Below, piece after piece: positions 19,201-27,614 of a DNA stretch of 64,000 nt. The position numbers and the translations under genes are program-made. The notes under the pieces were generated by a model. The model ran no database searches, was not told the DNA's origin, and saw nothing but the letters and a program-made list of their open reading frames with translations. Within the stretch, counting starts at the first letter, position 1; each line of letters begins with the position of its first letter. The stretch is from Hanstruepera marina (GTDB lineage Bacteria > Bacteroidota > Bacteroidia > Flavobacteriales > Flavobacteriaceae): assembly GCF_019880635.1 (NCBI RefSeq), contig NZ_JAINVX010000001.1, positions 372,001-436,000 of the forward strand, written 5' to 3'.

Positions 19201-22200
19201 GCTATTTCAAGAGTATGGTTATTGTCTCCACTGAATAAAATTTCCTTTGTTGTAACATCACTGTTAACTGTATTGACTGAAGAGCCAATTTCAAGGTTGC
19301 CTTCAATAATAACAGGAGCAGTTCCTGAAGAAATAGTAGGACTTCCATTTAATGTCTTATGAACATAAAAATCGTCATCAGTATTAATTAAAACATCTCC
19401 TATTATTCTAATATCTTGATTGAATGTATCGTTAGAATACGATGTCCCGAAATAAAAATCGCCATCATTGACTATTAAATTACCACCAAAAGTAGCTGAT
19501 ACGTTGGGATCTTTATTTGATGTCCCGCCAATGTAAGAACTAGATGCGTTATTTATTATAAAATCGTTTTCAGTAACATTTACACTTATAGGTCCTCCAA
19601 CTATAGTCCAGCCATCTACTATTCCATTAGTATCTAAAATAACATTTCCAAACTTGTACCCATTATCATTATCAGCAATTGTTGTATAAACATTTACTAA
19701 ACTTCTACTTCCAGGTGTAATGGTCCAATCCCATTCATTAATTTCAAGAGTAGAGCCTCCTTCAAATTTTTCAATACCATCCCACATGGGGTGGTTATTA
19801 TTCATGGAATTTTGATCAATTGTCATGTATCCCCCACTTCGCACAAATAGGTTTGCAGAGCTTGGAAAATCTATATCTCCTCTAATAATTAAATGCGCCC
19901 CATCTCGTACTTCTAGAGTATTTCCAGCAGATAAAAATTCAGAAGCAACAGGAGGGTTGTCGTTTTCTAAAAGTTCAAGTGTACCACCTGATAATAATAA
20001 AATATCACAATCATAATTATTACTAGCACTTCCACCTCCAGTTACATATTTGTCAATTAAAATGCGAGAAATGCTTACAGATGTATTTTGCGGAGCATTG
20101 CCATCTGGAACATTTACCCAAGCAGACCCATCAAAATATTCCCAATCGCCATTATATGAAAAATCAGTTGCATATTTGGGTCTGAAATCTCCAGCATTGA
20201 AAGAAAACAATATAATATCAAATGTGCTTGATACAGCATTTATTAACCCAGTAGCACTAGCAGTTAAAGTAAGCCCTGTTCCAGCTGCAGTGTGAATAAT
20301 ATTGTTGAAGGTCGAAACACTGGATGAAGAGGCTACTGTTATTGGGTCGCCTGTCATGGTTCCAGTAGAAGAAATGGATATATTGCCAACCCAATCTAAA
20401 TCTCTATTTCCATTATTGTCAGTTGCTTCAACTTGAACAGCTGGAGTCATTATTGCACTAGTACTGGTTGTACTAGGCTGCTGCAAAAAATGTAACCTAT
20501 CTGCTATAACCTCAATTCTGTTTCTGTTGTTAAGAGTACTTGAAGTAGCACCACCAGCGTTACTTGTTCCAAAAACAGAACCAGAAACATTTGCGGTGGC
20601 AGAACTTATTGTAAATTGTAATTGATCATTATCAGTTACAGTTGTTAAAAATGTGACCCGTAATGTTAGTGATGACATACTATCATCTGGTGCGGAATAC
20701 GATAAACCTGAAAAAGATATTGTATTTCCAGCTATTACAGGATTGTTTGCGACCATAGCATTTCCATTAAATAAGGCCGCGCTTCTAATATTTGCAATAT
20801 TAACAACATCAAAAATTATATCTGTTAATTCAGTTGCTAAATTATCACTATCATTTGTTCCGCCACCATCACGAATGTCAAATTTAAAAACATCAATAGA
20901 TTGTCCTGTGTTAGTAATGGTTGCTGCTTGATATGCTGTGTAGTCAATATTGGAATTGTAAGTAAATGTACTATTTACAATAATATCAGATGTTGAACTA
21001 TTCGTTCCATTCCCTTGAATTACAAAAGTATAAGGGTCTTCATCGGTATCATCATTGGCGATAGATACGGTTGCGGTTTTAGTTCCTGTAGAAGCAGGAT
21101 CAAAGGTTATTTCAAAAGTTGTATAGTTCGTTCCTGTATCTGGAATGGTAGTAAGCGTAGGTTGAGCACTGACACTAAAATCAGTTGTGTTAGAAACGGT
21201 TACATAATTAGGCGCAGTACCATTTAATGTTAGATTAGCACCACCAATATTATAAATGGTAAATGAATGTACTACTGAACCGCCCGTAACGGCAACATTT
21301 CCAAAATCGGTATCGTCACTAATATCAGGCATTGTGTCACCATCTACTATTTCAGTGCTATTTCCTTGTATTTCTATTTCGGGTTCTGGCGTTGGGTTGT
21401 AGCAAGTCCATTCAATATCATCCACGATTACTTGCTTACCAGTAATGTTTCTAATTTCAATGGTTACACTTCCTGCAATATTAATCCCACTAACACTAAA
21501 TGTCTGTACAGACGTATTATCCCAAGCAATAGATGTTCCTTGTGAAATGCCATTGACAAATAATTCAACTTGTCTATTCCCTGAACCAGTAAAAGCTTTA
21601 AGTAATTTACATGTAAAACTTTCTATGCCTCCAGAAACACTTGAAGACAATAATGAGCTATTAGTATCTCTTAACATTAGGCCGTTTCCAGTAATTTGAT
21701 AGCCAGCATCATCTCTTGACTCTGTGTAAGACCAGTTAACTCCATTATCTCCGACATAATTGTTGTCTCCGTAAGATCCAGTAGCATTAGAATTACTAAA
21801 ACTCTCTGCTCCACAATTACCACTAGCAGTAGTCACCTCTCCATTTAAAGCTACAGTTTGCGTTGTAGCTCCAGTACTGATTGCGGTTATGTTACCTGAA
21901 TACGTGTTAACAGCCAGTCCACTTATTAGCCTTGTGTAAATAGTTGTGTTGTTTACAGTACCACCACTTTGGGTTAAAGTTATGCTATTGCCAAAACCAC
22001 TACCCGAAGTTGTGGATATTTCAAAATTTGTTGGTGCCGTAAGTGTAATATTGTTTGTTAGGTTACTGCCTTCAACTGTAAAAGTTTGTTCGGCTGATGG
22101 GCCAAGGGTTTCAACATAATCTAAACCTGATATGGTAGTTGGTGTGGCTGTGATGGTTGGACCAGCAGAAACCGTACCTGTTAATAAAAAATCCCTTAAC

Positions 22201-22640
22201 CTTTTTTGAGAATTACTATTGGTTCTAATAAATCGTATTCTTACATTACTGCTTAATGTTGTTATTGTAGTTGGACCAGAAGTAACATAAGTAGAGCTAG
22301 TTGGTGTTGGAGAATTAAATATTTGAGCAGTCCAAGTAGTTCCTCCATCATCAGAAACTTCAACAGTAATAGGGCCATCTGAACCACTGCCATATTTAGC
22401 AACATCAAAAGAAAGTGTTACATTAGTGTAAGAAGACAAGTCAAAAATAGGGCTTGTTAACACAGAATATGTTTGAGTAAAAAGAGCATATCCTTCTGCA
22501 GATGTGATTAAGTTTACACTAGTTCTAGACCAACCAGTAGGTAATAAGCCATCTCTAAATGGCTCATCTGATATCTGCCCAAACCCAGATACGGTTAGGC
22601 ATAAAAACGTTATTAATACTATATAGTATTTCTTTATCAT
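16293..22640 (-). CDS. Giant T9SS-secreted surface protein with choice-of-anchor domain
   Basis: 2115 residues with a signal peptide ending GFGQ. In order: a beta-sandwich like choice-of-anchor J (about 22-155); a strand-rich spacer; a second sandwich (about 275-415; GNRQVELFVNGISQG); a choice-of-anchor D/ASH-like domain (about 420-545; DFGNVAVTGGSVVHSFTI). A very long Gly/Asn/Thr-rich region follows, with beta-helix-like phrases (LRFTGDS, GGTVHLNGN). Near 1690-1830 there is a segment seen in secreted flavobacterial proteins (GNPYPSAIDA). The end (about 2035-2115; IIDLLGRTIYRFNG, VKKAIKK) is a type A T9SS sorting domain. It is probably an adhesin or matrix protein; binding partner unknown. 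It is convergent with the TonB receptor. Confidence 0.85.
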   Translation of the reverse strand: MIKKYYIVLITFLCLTVSGFGQISDEPFRDGLLPTGWSRTSVNLITSAEGYALFTQTYSVLTSPIFDLSSYTNVTLSFDVAKYGSGSDGPITVEVSDDGGTTWTAQIFNSPTPTSSTYVTSGPTTITTLSSNVRIRFIRTNSNSQKRLRDFLLTGTVSAGPTITATPTTISGLDYVETLGPSAEQTFTVEGSNLTNNITLTAPTNFEISTTSGSGFGNSITLTQSGGTVNNTTIYTRLISGLAVNTYSGNITAISTGATTQTVALNGEVTTASGNCGAESFSNSNATGSYGDNNYVGDNGVNWSYTESRDDAGYQITGNGLMLRDTNSSLLSSSVSGGIESFTCKLLKAFTGSGNRQVELFVNGISQGTSIAWDNTSVQTFSVSGINIAGSVTIEIRNITGKQVIVDDIEWTCYNPTPEPEIEIQGNSTEIVDGDTMPDISDDTDFGNVAVTGGSVVHSFTIYNIGGANLTLNGTAPNYVTVSNTTDFSVSAQPTLTTIPDTGTNYTTFEITFDPASTGTKTATVSIANDDTDEDPYTFVIQGNGTNSSTSDIIVNSTFTYNSNIDYTAYQAATITNTGQSIDVFKFDIRDGGGTNDSDNLATELTDIIFDVVNIANIRSAALFNGNAMVANNPVIAGNTISFSGLSYSAPDDSMSSLTLRVTFLTTVTDNDQLQFTISSATANVSGSVFGTSNAGGATSSTLNNRNRIEVIADRLHFLQQPSTTSTSAIMTPAVQVEATDNNGNRDLDWVGNISISSTGTMTGDPITVASSSSVSTFNNIIHTAAGTGLTLTASATGLINAVSSTFDIILFSFNAGDFRPKYATDFSYNGDWEYFDGSAWVNVPDGNAPQNTSVSISRILIDKYVTGGGSASNNYDCDILLLSGGTLELLENDNPPVASEFLSAGNTLEVRDGAHLIIRGDIDFPSSANLFVRSGGYMTIDQNSMNNNHPMWDGIEKFEGGSTLEINEWDWTITPGSRSLVNVYTTIADNDNGYKFGNVILDTNGIVDGWTIVGGPISVNVTENDFIINNASSSYIGGTSNKDPNVSATFGGNLIVNDGDFYFGTSYSNDTFNQDIRIIGDVLINTDDDFYVHKTLNGSPTISSGTAPVIIEGNLEIGSSVNTVNSDVTTKEILFSGDNNHTLEIAPNCTNVPFIIESGDTGVLLNENLKFTGDSSLEIESGATFNFSFNGSTALKVQDISGSGNKFISNTNSTLYITHPGGIWDSSSQGNVQDFAATNTTYNQTANFYYTGKENQVTGDALTVGSTVKNIYVILDNDNLELRLTNRTGISDGGKLEIQQGIVIGEEAGVNDNDFYGPDGQLIMTGGEYRISTITADPLTDHLPQLRKYSSYSLTGGTVHLNGNNETQILSGTPNYVNLKFSGSNVLATLPPLPPNIPNYKGISNGTGVSNNITITEDAIVDIQNWSLGGSGTNLIMEDQSRFIMAGTGTKPDATGTYSLGPDTVIEFNNNGGFESIRLTNPVPAYANIVVSGDNVGTIADGSGPNSFIQFQASGTFTVTGTGVFKQSNANGFSGLVNTSISNINNPSITLLDESTVEYQGANQTITEFSPEYKNVTISGTGTKVLGHTTDILVGEDLNINSSTLIVDSNEAITVDEGVKIAGGNFNIEDSGSLVQINETDTNSGSISMKRNTNVRRLDYVYWSSPVENFNINTIYGSQTPTGYIYEWNTTIANPNGGQGNWVPPSISTMQKGKGYIVRGPNDHMNGSATTETATFNTGKPFNGQFTVNVYRGDNPIGFDPDDDDWNLLGNPYPSAIDAFLFLRNTTNMSSIDGFVNLWTHGNLPNSGYSNPFYDDFGSNYTASDYITYNGLGSSAGIGDVFIAAGQSFMVNINDGPSAASLPVEFKNDMRRKDFDNSQFYRNSNTLNEDKHRIWLDLVSDDQPTSRILVGYAEAATNERDRMYDAITDDQAFYSLIDDKSFVIQGRGLPFNDNDIIPLGIKINTQGSHYIALAEIDGLFETEGQILYLKDNEFGYFHNLIEAPYSFNSEAGTFNNRFEIVFRTDALSVDEVVANSNQLQIIELDSDQVKFSLDSQNLTIKTIEIIDLLGRTIYRFNGSSRSETFSLSNLSSSAYSARVTLSNNQVIVKKAIKK

Positions 22641-22657
22641 AGAAAAATTAAATTTTA

Positions 22658-22675
22658 CTTACTTTAAAAAGTAAG
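22658..22675. promoter_or_regulatory. Perfect palindrome at the expected transcription start of the giant gene
   Basis: CTTACTTT-AA-AAAGTAAG, an 8-bp inverted repeat with a two-base centre. It lies just inside the expected transcript start of the minus-strand gene (its -7 box is at 22680-22687). It could be an operator or a 5' stem-loop that stabilises the message. Confidence 0.45.
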
Positions 22676-22679
22676 CCTA

Positions 22680-22687
22680 CAAATATA
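22680..22687 (-). promoter_or_regulatory. Promoter -7 box for the giant T9SS gene
   Basis: TATATTTG on the minus strand, 39 bases upstream of the ATG. It matches TAnnTTTG. No clear -33 element. Confidence 0.55.
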
Positions 22688-22757
22688 CACGAAATTAGAT
22701 ATAATGCTATGACTTTCAGTTTCTTAATTATTAACAAATTGTTACTAATTTTACAGC

Positions 22758-23231
22758 ATGCTAAAACAAAAAAGTTATACTGTAGACCAAGCTAAAAGAG
22801 CACTTGAAAGCTACTGTGCTTATCAAGAGCGTTGCCATCAAGATGTGTGTAAAAAACTACGCAGTATGAATATGATTCCTGATGCTATAGACTTGGTAGT
22901 TGTACATTTAATAGACAACGACTTTTTAAATGAAACCCGTTTTGCTAGATCTTATACTAGAGGTAAGTTTAGGGTGAAAAAATGGGGTCGTAAGCGTATT
23001 GAATTGGAGCTAAAAAAACGAGATATTAGTGCCTACAATATCAAGGAAGCTTTTAAAGAGATTTCAGATGCCGATTACTTACAAACCTTTCATGAATTGG
23101 CAGAAAAAAAATGGCATAGCATAAACGAATCTAACTTATATAAGAAAAAAAAGAAACTAGCTAATTATTTGTTGTATCGTGGTTGGGAAAGTCATTTGGT
23201 GTATGACAAAATAAACGGTTTAAGCCAATAA
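22758..23231 (+). CDS. recX: Regulatory protein RecX
   Basis: 157 residues. Three RecX-type three-helix repeats are visible: AKRALESYCAYQERCHQDV; VVVHLIDNDFLNETRFARSYTRGKFRVKKWGRKRI; and the C-terminal LANYLLYRGWESHLV. RecX binds RecA filaments and limits recombinase activity. The DNLLNE/RFARSY and KWG.RI motifs are the family core. There is no recA neighbour in view. It is a single gene followed by a hairpin at 23237-23256. Confidence 0.9.
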   Translation: MLKQKSYTVDQAKRALESYCAYQERCHQDVCKKLRSMNMIPDAIDLVVVHLIDNDFLNETRFARSYTRGKFRVKKWGRKRIELELKKRDISAYNIKEAFKEISDADYLQTFHELAEKKWHSINESNLYKKKKKLANYLLYRGWESHLVYDKINGLSQ

Positions 23232-23236
23232 AAAAA

Positions 23237-23260
23237 CCTTTCTTGATTAAGAAAGGCTTT
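23237..23260 (+). terminator. Terminator-like hairpin after recX
   Basis: Stem CCTTTCTT / AAGAAAGG (8 bp) with loop GATT, followed by a short, weak T stretch (CTTTATGTTTT). A likely but not strong terminator. Confidence 0.6.
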
Positions 23261-23281
23261 ATGTTTTATAATGGACTGTTT

Positions 23282-23809
23282 TTAAAGGTTAAAAACAGCG
23301 CCAACATTTACTGAAAATTGATTGTGTAATTTTTCAGCAGGCTCTAAATTACTACTGTACTTGGCAATAGGGAATTGTGCTTCCGAATAAATACCAAACC
23401 CAGAAGATAAGAAATATCGTGCTCCCACATGTCCACCAAAGTTTTTTAAACTCAAGTTTATACCTGGATATAAATCAAAATTATCGCTGATATTTAAAAC
23501 ATTTCCAATGTTGGCATTAAATCGTGCTTTTAAGTCAAAACGATCTAGAAAATCGGCTTTTTCAACAATGTTCTGACCATTAACTTCAACACCATTTTTA
23601 ATATCTCCAGTTACACCAAGCGCATAGCTTGAAGAGACACCTATTGAGATGTTTTCACCCAAGCCGTAATCATAACTCAAATTTATGCCTGTAGCGTGAC
23701 TCTGAAAATTAGCTCCGAGTTGAAGTTTTTGATCACCTTTTCCAGAAAAGGCTTGAGCATTTGCAAATGATATGTACAATAAGGCTATAACTAGCAATAA
23801 ATTTTTCAT
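23282..23809 (-). CDS. Small outer-membrane beta-barrel protein
   Basis: 175 residues with a signal peptide ending ANAQ. The mature part has about eight amphipathic strands (LQLGANFQSHATGINLSYDYG, FSVNVGAVFNL) and a C-terminal Phe-containing strand, as in OmpW/OmpX-like porin-fold proteins. No SusD or TonB features are present. The function is not known. It is a single gene with a -7 box directly upstream. Confidence 0.78.
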   Translation of the reverse strand: MKNLLLVIALLYISFANAQAFSGKGDQKLQLGANFQSHATGINLSYDYGLGENISIGVSSSYALGVTGDIKNGVEVNGQNIVEKADFLDRFDLKARFNANIGNVLNISDNFDLYPGINLSLKNFGGHVGARYFLSSGFGIYSEAQFPIAKYSSNLEPAEKLHNQFSVNVGAVFNL

Positions 23810-23834
23810 AATAAAGTTTTTTAGTTTGCGGCTG

Positions 23835-23842
23835 CAAATATA
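23835..23842 (-). promoter_or_regulatory. Promoter -7 box for the small barrel gene
   Basis: TATATTTG on the minus strand, 25 bases before the ATG and directly abutting the stop codon of the upstream cupin-like gene. Confidence 0.5.
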
Positions 23843-24712
23843 TTATAAGTTTTTAATATGGGCTTGGGTACGTAATATAGCTTGATTGTTTTTCCAATCT
23901 ATCCATTTTTGACCATTCAGGCGCCTCATTAAATTATCAAAATTTCTCATAATGAAAACATTATAAATAGCTTTACCTAAATTCTTTGGGTGTCGTGCTA
24001 TGGCTCTTAAGCTCATTGAGAATCCGGGAGTTTTATACTTCATATAATGCCAGTAGCCTTCAGGCATATAAAGCATTTCGCCATGTGTTAAAGTGGTTTT
24101 ATAACCTACTACATTTTTCAAAGCTGGCCACTTTTCAAAATCTGGATTTGAAAAATCTATGTCCTCTCTTGTTATTAAAGAATGTGGTATTTTATAGAGA
24201 TAATCGTTTTGCTTTTGATCGAATAAAATAATCTCCTTTTCACCTTGAAAATGAAAATGGAAAATATTGGCTAGATCAATATCATAATGCATAAACGTAT
24301 GCGACTCTGTACCTCCAAAGAACAACATAGGCAATTTTTTCATAAGCTTCAAGCCTATATCCGGAAAATAAAAGTCATTTTGAAGTTCAGGAACTTCTTT
24401 TAAAATGTTCCAAAGAAAAATACGATATTTTGTTGGTTCTGATTTTAGTAAATCAATGTACTCGCTCATTTTCATTGTGGCATGAGCTTCATTAAATCCA
24501 TCTTTATAATCTACAGGTCTATCATCATAAAGAGGAACAACTTTATCTCCTGCAATGCGTTTAATATAATCTAAATTCCATTTGGTATATGCAGGCCAAT
24601 TTTCAATAAATTGTTCCACAACCACAGGCTTTTGTGGTCTGAAATAGTTTTTTATGAAATCCTCTTTAGTAATACTTTTTAAACGAGGAATATCCTTGAG
24701 GTTTAATGACAA
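23843..24712 (-). CDS. Cupin-like (JmjC/FIH-type) protein
   Basis: 289 residues. A Cupin_8/JmjC-like fold is seen in FMHYDID (H142, D144), the start of the iron-binding HxD triad, with the second His in GYWHYMKY (H222). This suggests a 2-oxoglutarate and Fe(II)-dependent hydroxylase, cytosolic since no signal is present. The substrate is unknown. The only usable start is TTG at 24712, which sits inside a perfect -7 box (24710-24717), so the true start or promoter is uncertain. There is no close functional neighbour. Confidence 0.82.
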   Translation of the reverse strand: MSLNLKDIPRLKSITKEDFIKNYFRPQKPVVVEQFIENWPAYTKWNLDYIKRIAGDKVVPLYDDRPVDYKDGFNEAHATMKMSEYIDLLKSEPTKYRIFLWNILKEVPELQNDFYFPDIGLKLMKKLPMLFFGGTESHTFMHYDIDLANIFHFHFQGEKEIILFDQKQNDYLYKIPHSLITREDIDFSNPDFEKWPALKNVVGYKTTLTHGEMLYMPEGYWHYMKYKTPGFSMSLRAIARHPKNLGKAIYNVFIMRNFDNLMRRLNGQKWIDWKNNQAILRTQAHIKNL

Positions 24713-24717
24713 AGTTA
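24710..24717 (-). promoter_or_regulatory. TAnnTTTG box overlapping the TTG start of the cupin-like gene
   Basis: TAACTTTG on the minus strand matches the -7 consensus exactly. Its last three bases are the predicted TTG start codon, so either the start or the box is misassigned, or transcription begins elsewhere. Confidence 0.35.
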
Positions 24718-24768
24718 AAACGATTTAAACGCTAAATTTACGAAAAATGAAAGGATAAAAGACTTAAA

Positions 24769-25863
24769 TTATTTTGCGATTTTTGCCTTTTGTTTAGCAT
24801 CTTCGTTTCTTTCAATTTTATGATCAGGTCTTGACCATTTGGGTTTTTCTCCCAATGATTGAAATTGAGAATCTTCAGCCTCAACCGTTTGTGGCTGCAT
24901 TTTTTTGATAAATGGCTTCTGCGGATTTAAACCCAATAATTTGAACATTTCCATATCCTCATTGACATCAGGATTTGGAGTAGTCAGTAATTTATCGCCA
25001 GCAAAAATTGAATTTGCTCCTGCAAAGAAACACATGGCTTGACCTTCACGACTCATTTGGGTTCTACCAGCACTTAAACGGACTTGAGTTTCAGGCATAA
25101 CAATACGCGTTGTAGCAACCATACGAACCATATCCCAAATAGAAACAGGTTCTTGATCTTCTAATGGTGTGCCGTCAACAGCAACTAAAGCATTAATAGG
25201 AACCGATTCGGGTTGCGGGTTTAATGTTGCCAATGCTACAAGCATACCAGCGCGGTCTTCAGTTTGTTCTCCCATACCAATTATTCCACCAGAGCAAACG
25301 GTAACGTTGGTTTTTCTAACATTATCAATGGTTTCCAAGCGGTCTTCAAAACCACGGGTGGAAATAACCTCTTTATAATATTCTTCAGAAGAATCTAAAT
25401 TATGGTTATAAGCATACAATCCAGCTTCTGCTAAACGTTGCGCTTGATTTTCCGTAAGCATACCTAGGGTACAGCATACTTCCATATCAAGTTTGTTAAT
25501 GGTACGAACCATTTCTAAAACATCATCAAATTCTTGACCATCTTTAACGTTGCGCCATGCAGCTCCCATACACACACGTGAGCTACCAGAAGCTTTTGCG
25601 CGAAGCGCTTGTGCCTTTACTTGTTGCACAGACATTAAATCATTGCCTTCAATATCAGTATGGTAACGGGCTGCTTGAGGACAGTAACCACAGTCTTCTG
25701 GGCAGCCTCCTGTTTTTATGGATAGTAATGTAGAAACCTGTACTGTGTTTGGGTCATGGTATTTTCTATGGACTGTTGCTGCTTCATACAACAGTTCCAT
25801 AAATGGCTTATTATATATATCTAAAATTTCTTCTTTTGTCCAATTGTGTCTTGTATCACTCAT
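24769..25863 (-). CDS. bioB: Biotin synthase
   Basis: 364 residues. It is a radical-SAM enzyme that inserts sulfur into dethiobiotin in the last step of biotin synthesis. The SAM cluster motif is C54-x3-C58-x2-C61 (GGCPEDCGYCPQA). Other family landmarks are VCMGAAWRN, YNHNLDSS, GGIIGMGE and LSAGRTQMS. The C-terminal 40 residues are a charged tail longer than in E. coli. It is separated from the other bio genes by the flotillin pair and is preceded by TACTTTTA, a one-mismatch -7 box (25880-25887). Confidence 0.95.
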   Translation of the reverse strand: MSDTRHNWTKEEILDIYNKPFMELLYEAATVHRKYHDPNTVQVSTLLSIKTGGCPEDCGYCPQAARYHTDIEGNDLMSVQQVKAQALRAKASGSSRVCMGAAWRNVKDGQEFDDVLEMVRTINKLDMEVCCTLGMLTENQAQRLAEAGLYAYNHNLDSSEEYYKEVISTRGFEDRLETIDNVRKTNVTVCSGGIIGMGEQTEDRAGMLVALATLNPQPESVPINALVAVDGTPLEDQEPVSIWDMVRMVATTRIVMPETQVRLSAGRTQMSREGQAMCFFAGANSIFAGDKLLTTPNPDVNEDMEMFKLLGLNPQKPFIKKMQPQTVEAEDSQFQSLGEKPKWSRPDHKIERNEDAKQKAKIAK

Positions 25864-25889
25864 AGTCCTGATTAAAGTTGTAAAAGTAG

Positions 25890-25916
25890 AAAATTCCGCA
25901 GCTACTGCGGAATTTT
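25890..25916 (-). terminator. Terminator after the NfeD-flotillin operon
   Basis: Perfect 12-bp stem AAAATTCCGCAG / CTGCGGAATTTT with a three-base loop. It lies between flotillin and bioB and isolates the two units. The T tract is short. Confidence 0.7.
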
Positions 25917-25923
25917 CGTTCTA

Positions 25924-27609
25924 TTATTTATCCTCATTGTCTTGAGAATTATCAACATCCTTATTAGGAGGTAATTCTTTAGATTCGTCAGCTTTTACTT
26001 CTGAATCCTCTACTTTTTTAGGTTTTTTTTCATCTTTCACTTCAACCTCTTTACCACTTAAATATTCTGGCAACTGCATTCCCGCCATATTAAACATATC
26101 TTGTAGCGGAGGTACAGATTTATACATGCCTGATAAGAAATTGGCTGTAGATGATTTACCATCTTTATTACCACCGTTTTCCCAAACAGTAACTTTGTCT
26201 ATTTTGATGTTTTTAATAGCTTCGGCTTGTGTTTTTACTAATTCTGGCAATTTATCTGCGATTAAAAGCAATACAGCATCTTTTGAGTCATTACCAGCAG
26301 CTTTAACAATTTGATCTAAACCGGCAGCCTGTTTGGTTAATATCTCGTAAAGACCTTCAGCTTCAGCTTGGGCTTTTAACAATATGGCATCAGCTTCACC
26401 TTTAGCTATTCTTCTAATATTTTCAGCTTCAGCTTCTGCATCTATTTCAACTTTTTGTTTATCAATTTCTGCTGGTACAATAATATCAGCTAATTGTGAA
26501 GAGCGCTCACGTTCAGCTCTTGCTATTTCGGCTTGTTTTTCGGCAGCATAGGCCTCCTCTAAAGCTTTTGCAGCTTGAACTTTTTCAGCAGCAATAGCAC
26601 GTTTTTCAGCTTCAGCTTCTCGCTCTCTTCTTTGAGCGTCAGATTCGGCAATAGAAATTTTAGCTATATTTTCTCCATCAATAGCTCTTGCGTTGGCTTC
26701 AGAAGTTTTAATACGTTCTTCTTTTAAAGCTTCGGCTTCACCAATCTTGGCTTGAGCAATAGCACTAGCAGTTTGAACACGTTCTGTTTGGCTTGCATTA
26801 GCTTCACCAATTTTAGCTTGCGCATTAGCTGCTGCCACCTGAGTTCGCTCTGTTTGCATAGCGTTGGCCTCACCAATTTTAGCTTTGGCATTTAACTCGG
26901 CGACTTGGGTTCTTTCATCTTGTACAGCATTAGCTTCGCCAATAGAACCATCTCTATTTTTTTCTGCAACCGATTTACGTGCAGCGTTTATAGCGTGTGC
27001 AGCGGCTTCCTTACCTAAAGCTTCAATGTATCCAGATTCATCAACTATATCGGTAATGTTTACGTTGATTAATTTTAAACCTACTTTCTTAAGTTCCGAT
27101 TCAACACTTTGTGAGATATTGGTTAAAAATTTATCCCTATCTGAATTGATCTCTTCAATATCCATTGAAGCTACAACCAATCGTAGCTGTCCAAAAATAA
27201 TTTCTTTTGCCAATTCCTGAACATCACTCATGGAAAGCCCTAGTAAACGTTCAGCAGCATTTTGCATGACACCAGGTTCTGTAGAAACACCAATTGTAAA
27301 ACGCGAAGGCACATTAACACGAATGTTTTGTTTACTTAAGGCATTTATAAGATTAACTTCAATAGAAATAGGTGTTAAATCCAAAAATTCATAGTCCTGA
27401 ATAACTGGAAAAATAAAGGCGGCACCACCATGAATACATTTGGCCGACTGACCACCACCAACTTTACCGTAAACCACTAAAATACGGTCTGAAGGACAAC
27501 GTTTATAGCGTTTAATTAATACAATAAGGAAGATGAATATAAACAGCACACCAAAAATGAGTGCCATGGGCAAGCCTAAATCAAAAGCTTGTTGGGTAAT
27601 TAGTAACAT
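25924..27609 (-). CDS. Flotillin-family protein
   Basis: 561 residues. An N-terminal membrane helix (about 11-33) is followed by an SPFH/band-7 domain (about 40-210) and a long Ala/Glu coiled coil (about 210-420). The Pro/Lys/Glu/Asp-rich tail runs about 500-561. Flotillins organise membrane microdomains. The coiled coil carries four tandem 22-residue repeats (GEANA.Q.ERTQVA...AKI) at residues 224-311. It lies six bases downstream of an NfeD-like gene, the standard partner. There is no antibiotic or phage gene beside it. Confidence 0.9.
   Translation of the reverse strand: MLLITQQAFDLGLPMALIFGVLFIFIFLIVLIKRYKRCPSDRILVVYGKVGGGQSAKCIHGGAAFIFPVIQDYEFLDLTPISIEVNLINALSKQNIRVNVPSRFTIGVSTEPGVMQNAAERLLGLSMSDVQELAKEIIFGQLRLVVASMDIEEINSDRDKFLTNISQSVESELKKVGLKLINVNITDIVDESGYIEALGKEAAAHAINAARKSVAEKNRDGSIGEANAVQDERTQVAELNAKAKIGEANAMQTERTQVAAANAQAKIGEANASQTERVQTASAIAQAKIGEAEALKEERIKTSEANARAIDGENIAKISIAESDAQRREREAEAEKRAIAAEKVQAAKALEEAYAAEKQAEIARAERERSSQLADIIVPAEIDKQKVEIDAEAEAENIRRIAKGEADAILLKAQAEAEGLYEILTKQAAGLDQIVKAAGNDSKDAVLLLIADKLPELVKTQAEAIKNIKIDKVTVWENGGNKDGKSSTANFLSGMYKSVPPLQDMFNMAGMQLPEYLSGKEVEVKDEKKPKKVEDSEVKADESKELPPNKDVDNSQDNEDK
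26677..26940 (-). repeat. Four tandem 66-bp repeats inside the flotillin gene
   Basis: The repeats encode residues 224-245, 246-267, 268-289 and 290-311, each opening GEA and ending AKI, AKI, AKI and AID. A 22-residue period equals two hendecads, as expected for a regular coiled coil. Copies 1-3 are closest; copy 4 is diverged. Confidence 0.75.
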
Positions 27610-27614
27610 AAGTA

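Noticed and set aside
17800-21699. Several 60-100-codon open frames on the plus strand opposite the giant T9SS gene
   Set aside because: All are antisense to a single intact 2115-codon frame. The low-complexity Thr/Ser/Asn codons of the giant gene produce open antisense frames by chance.
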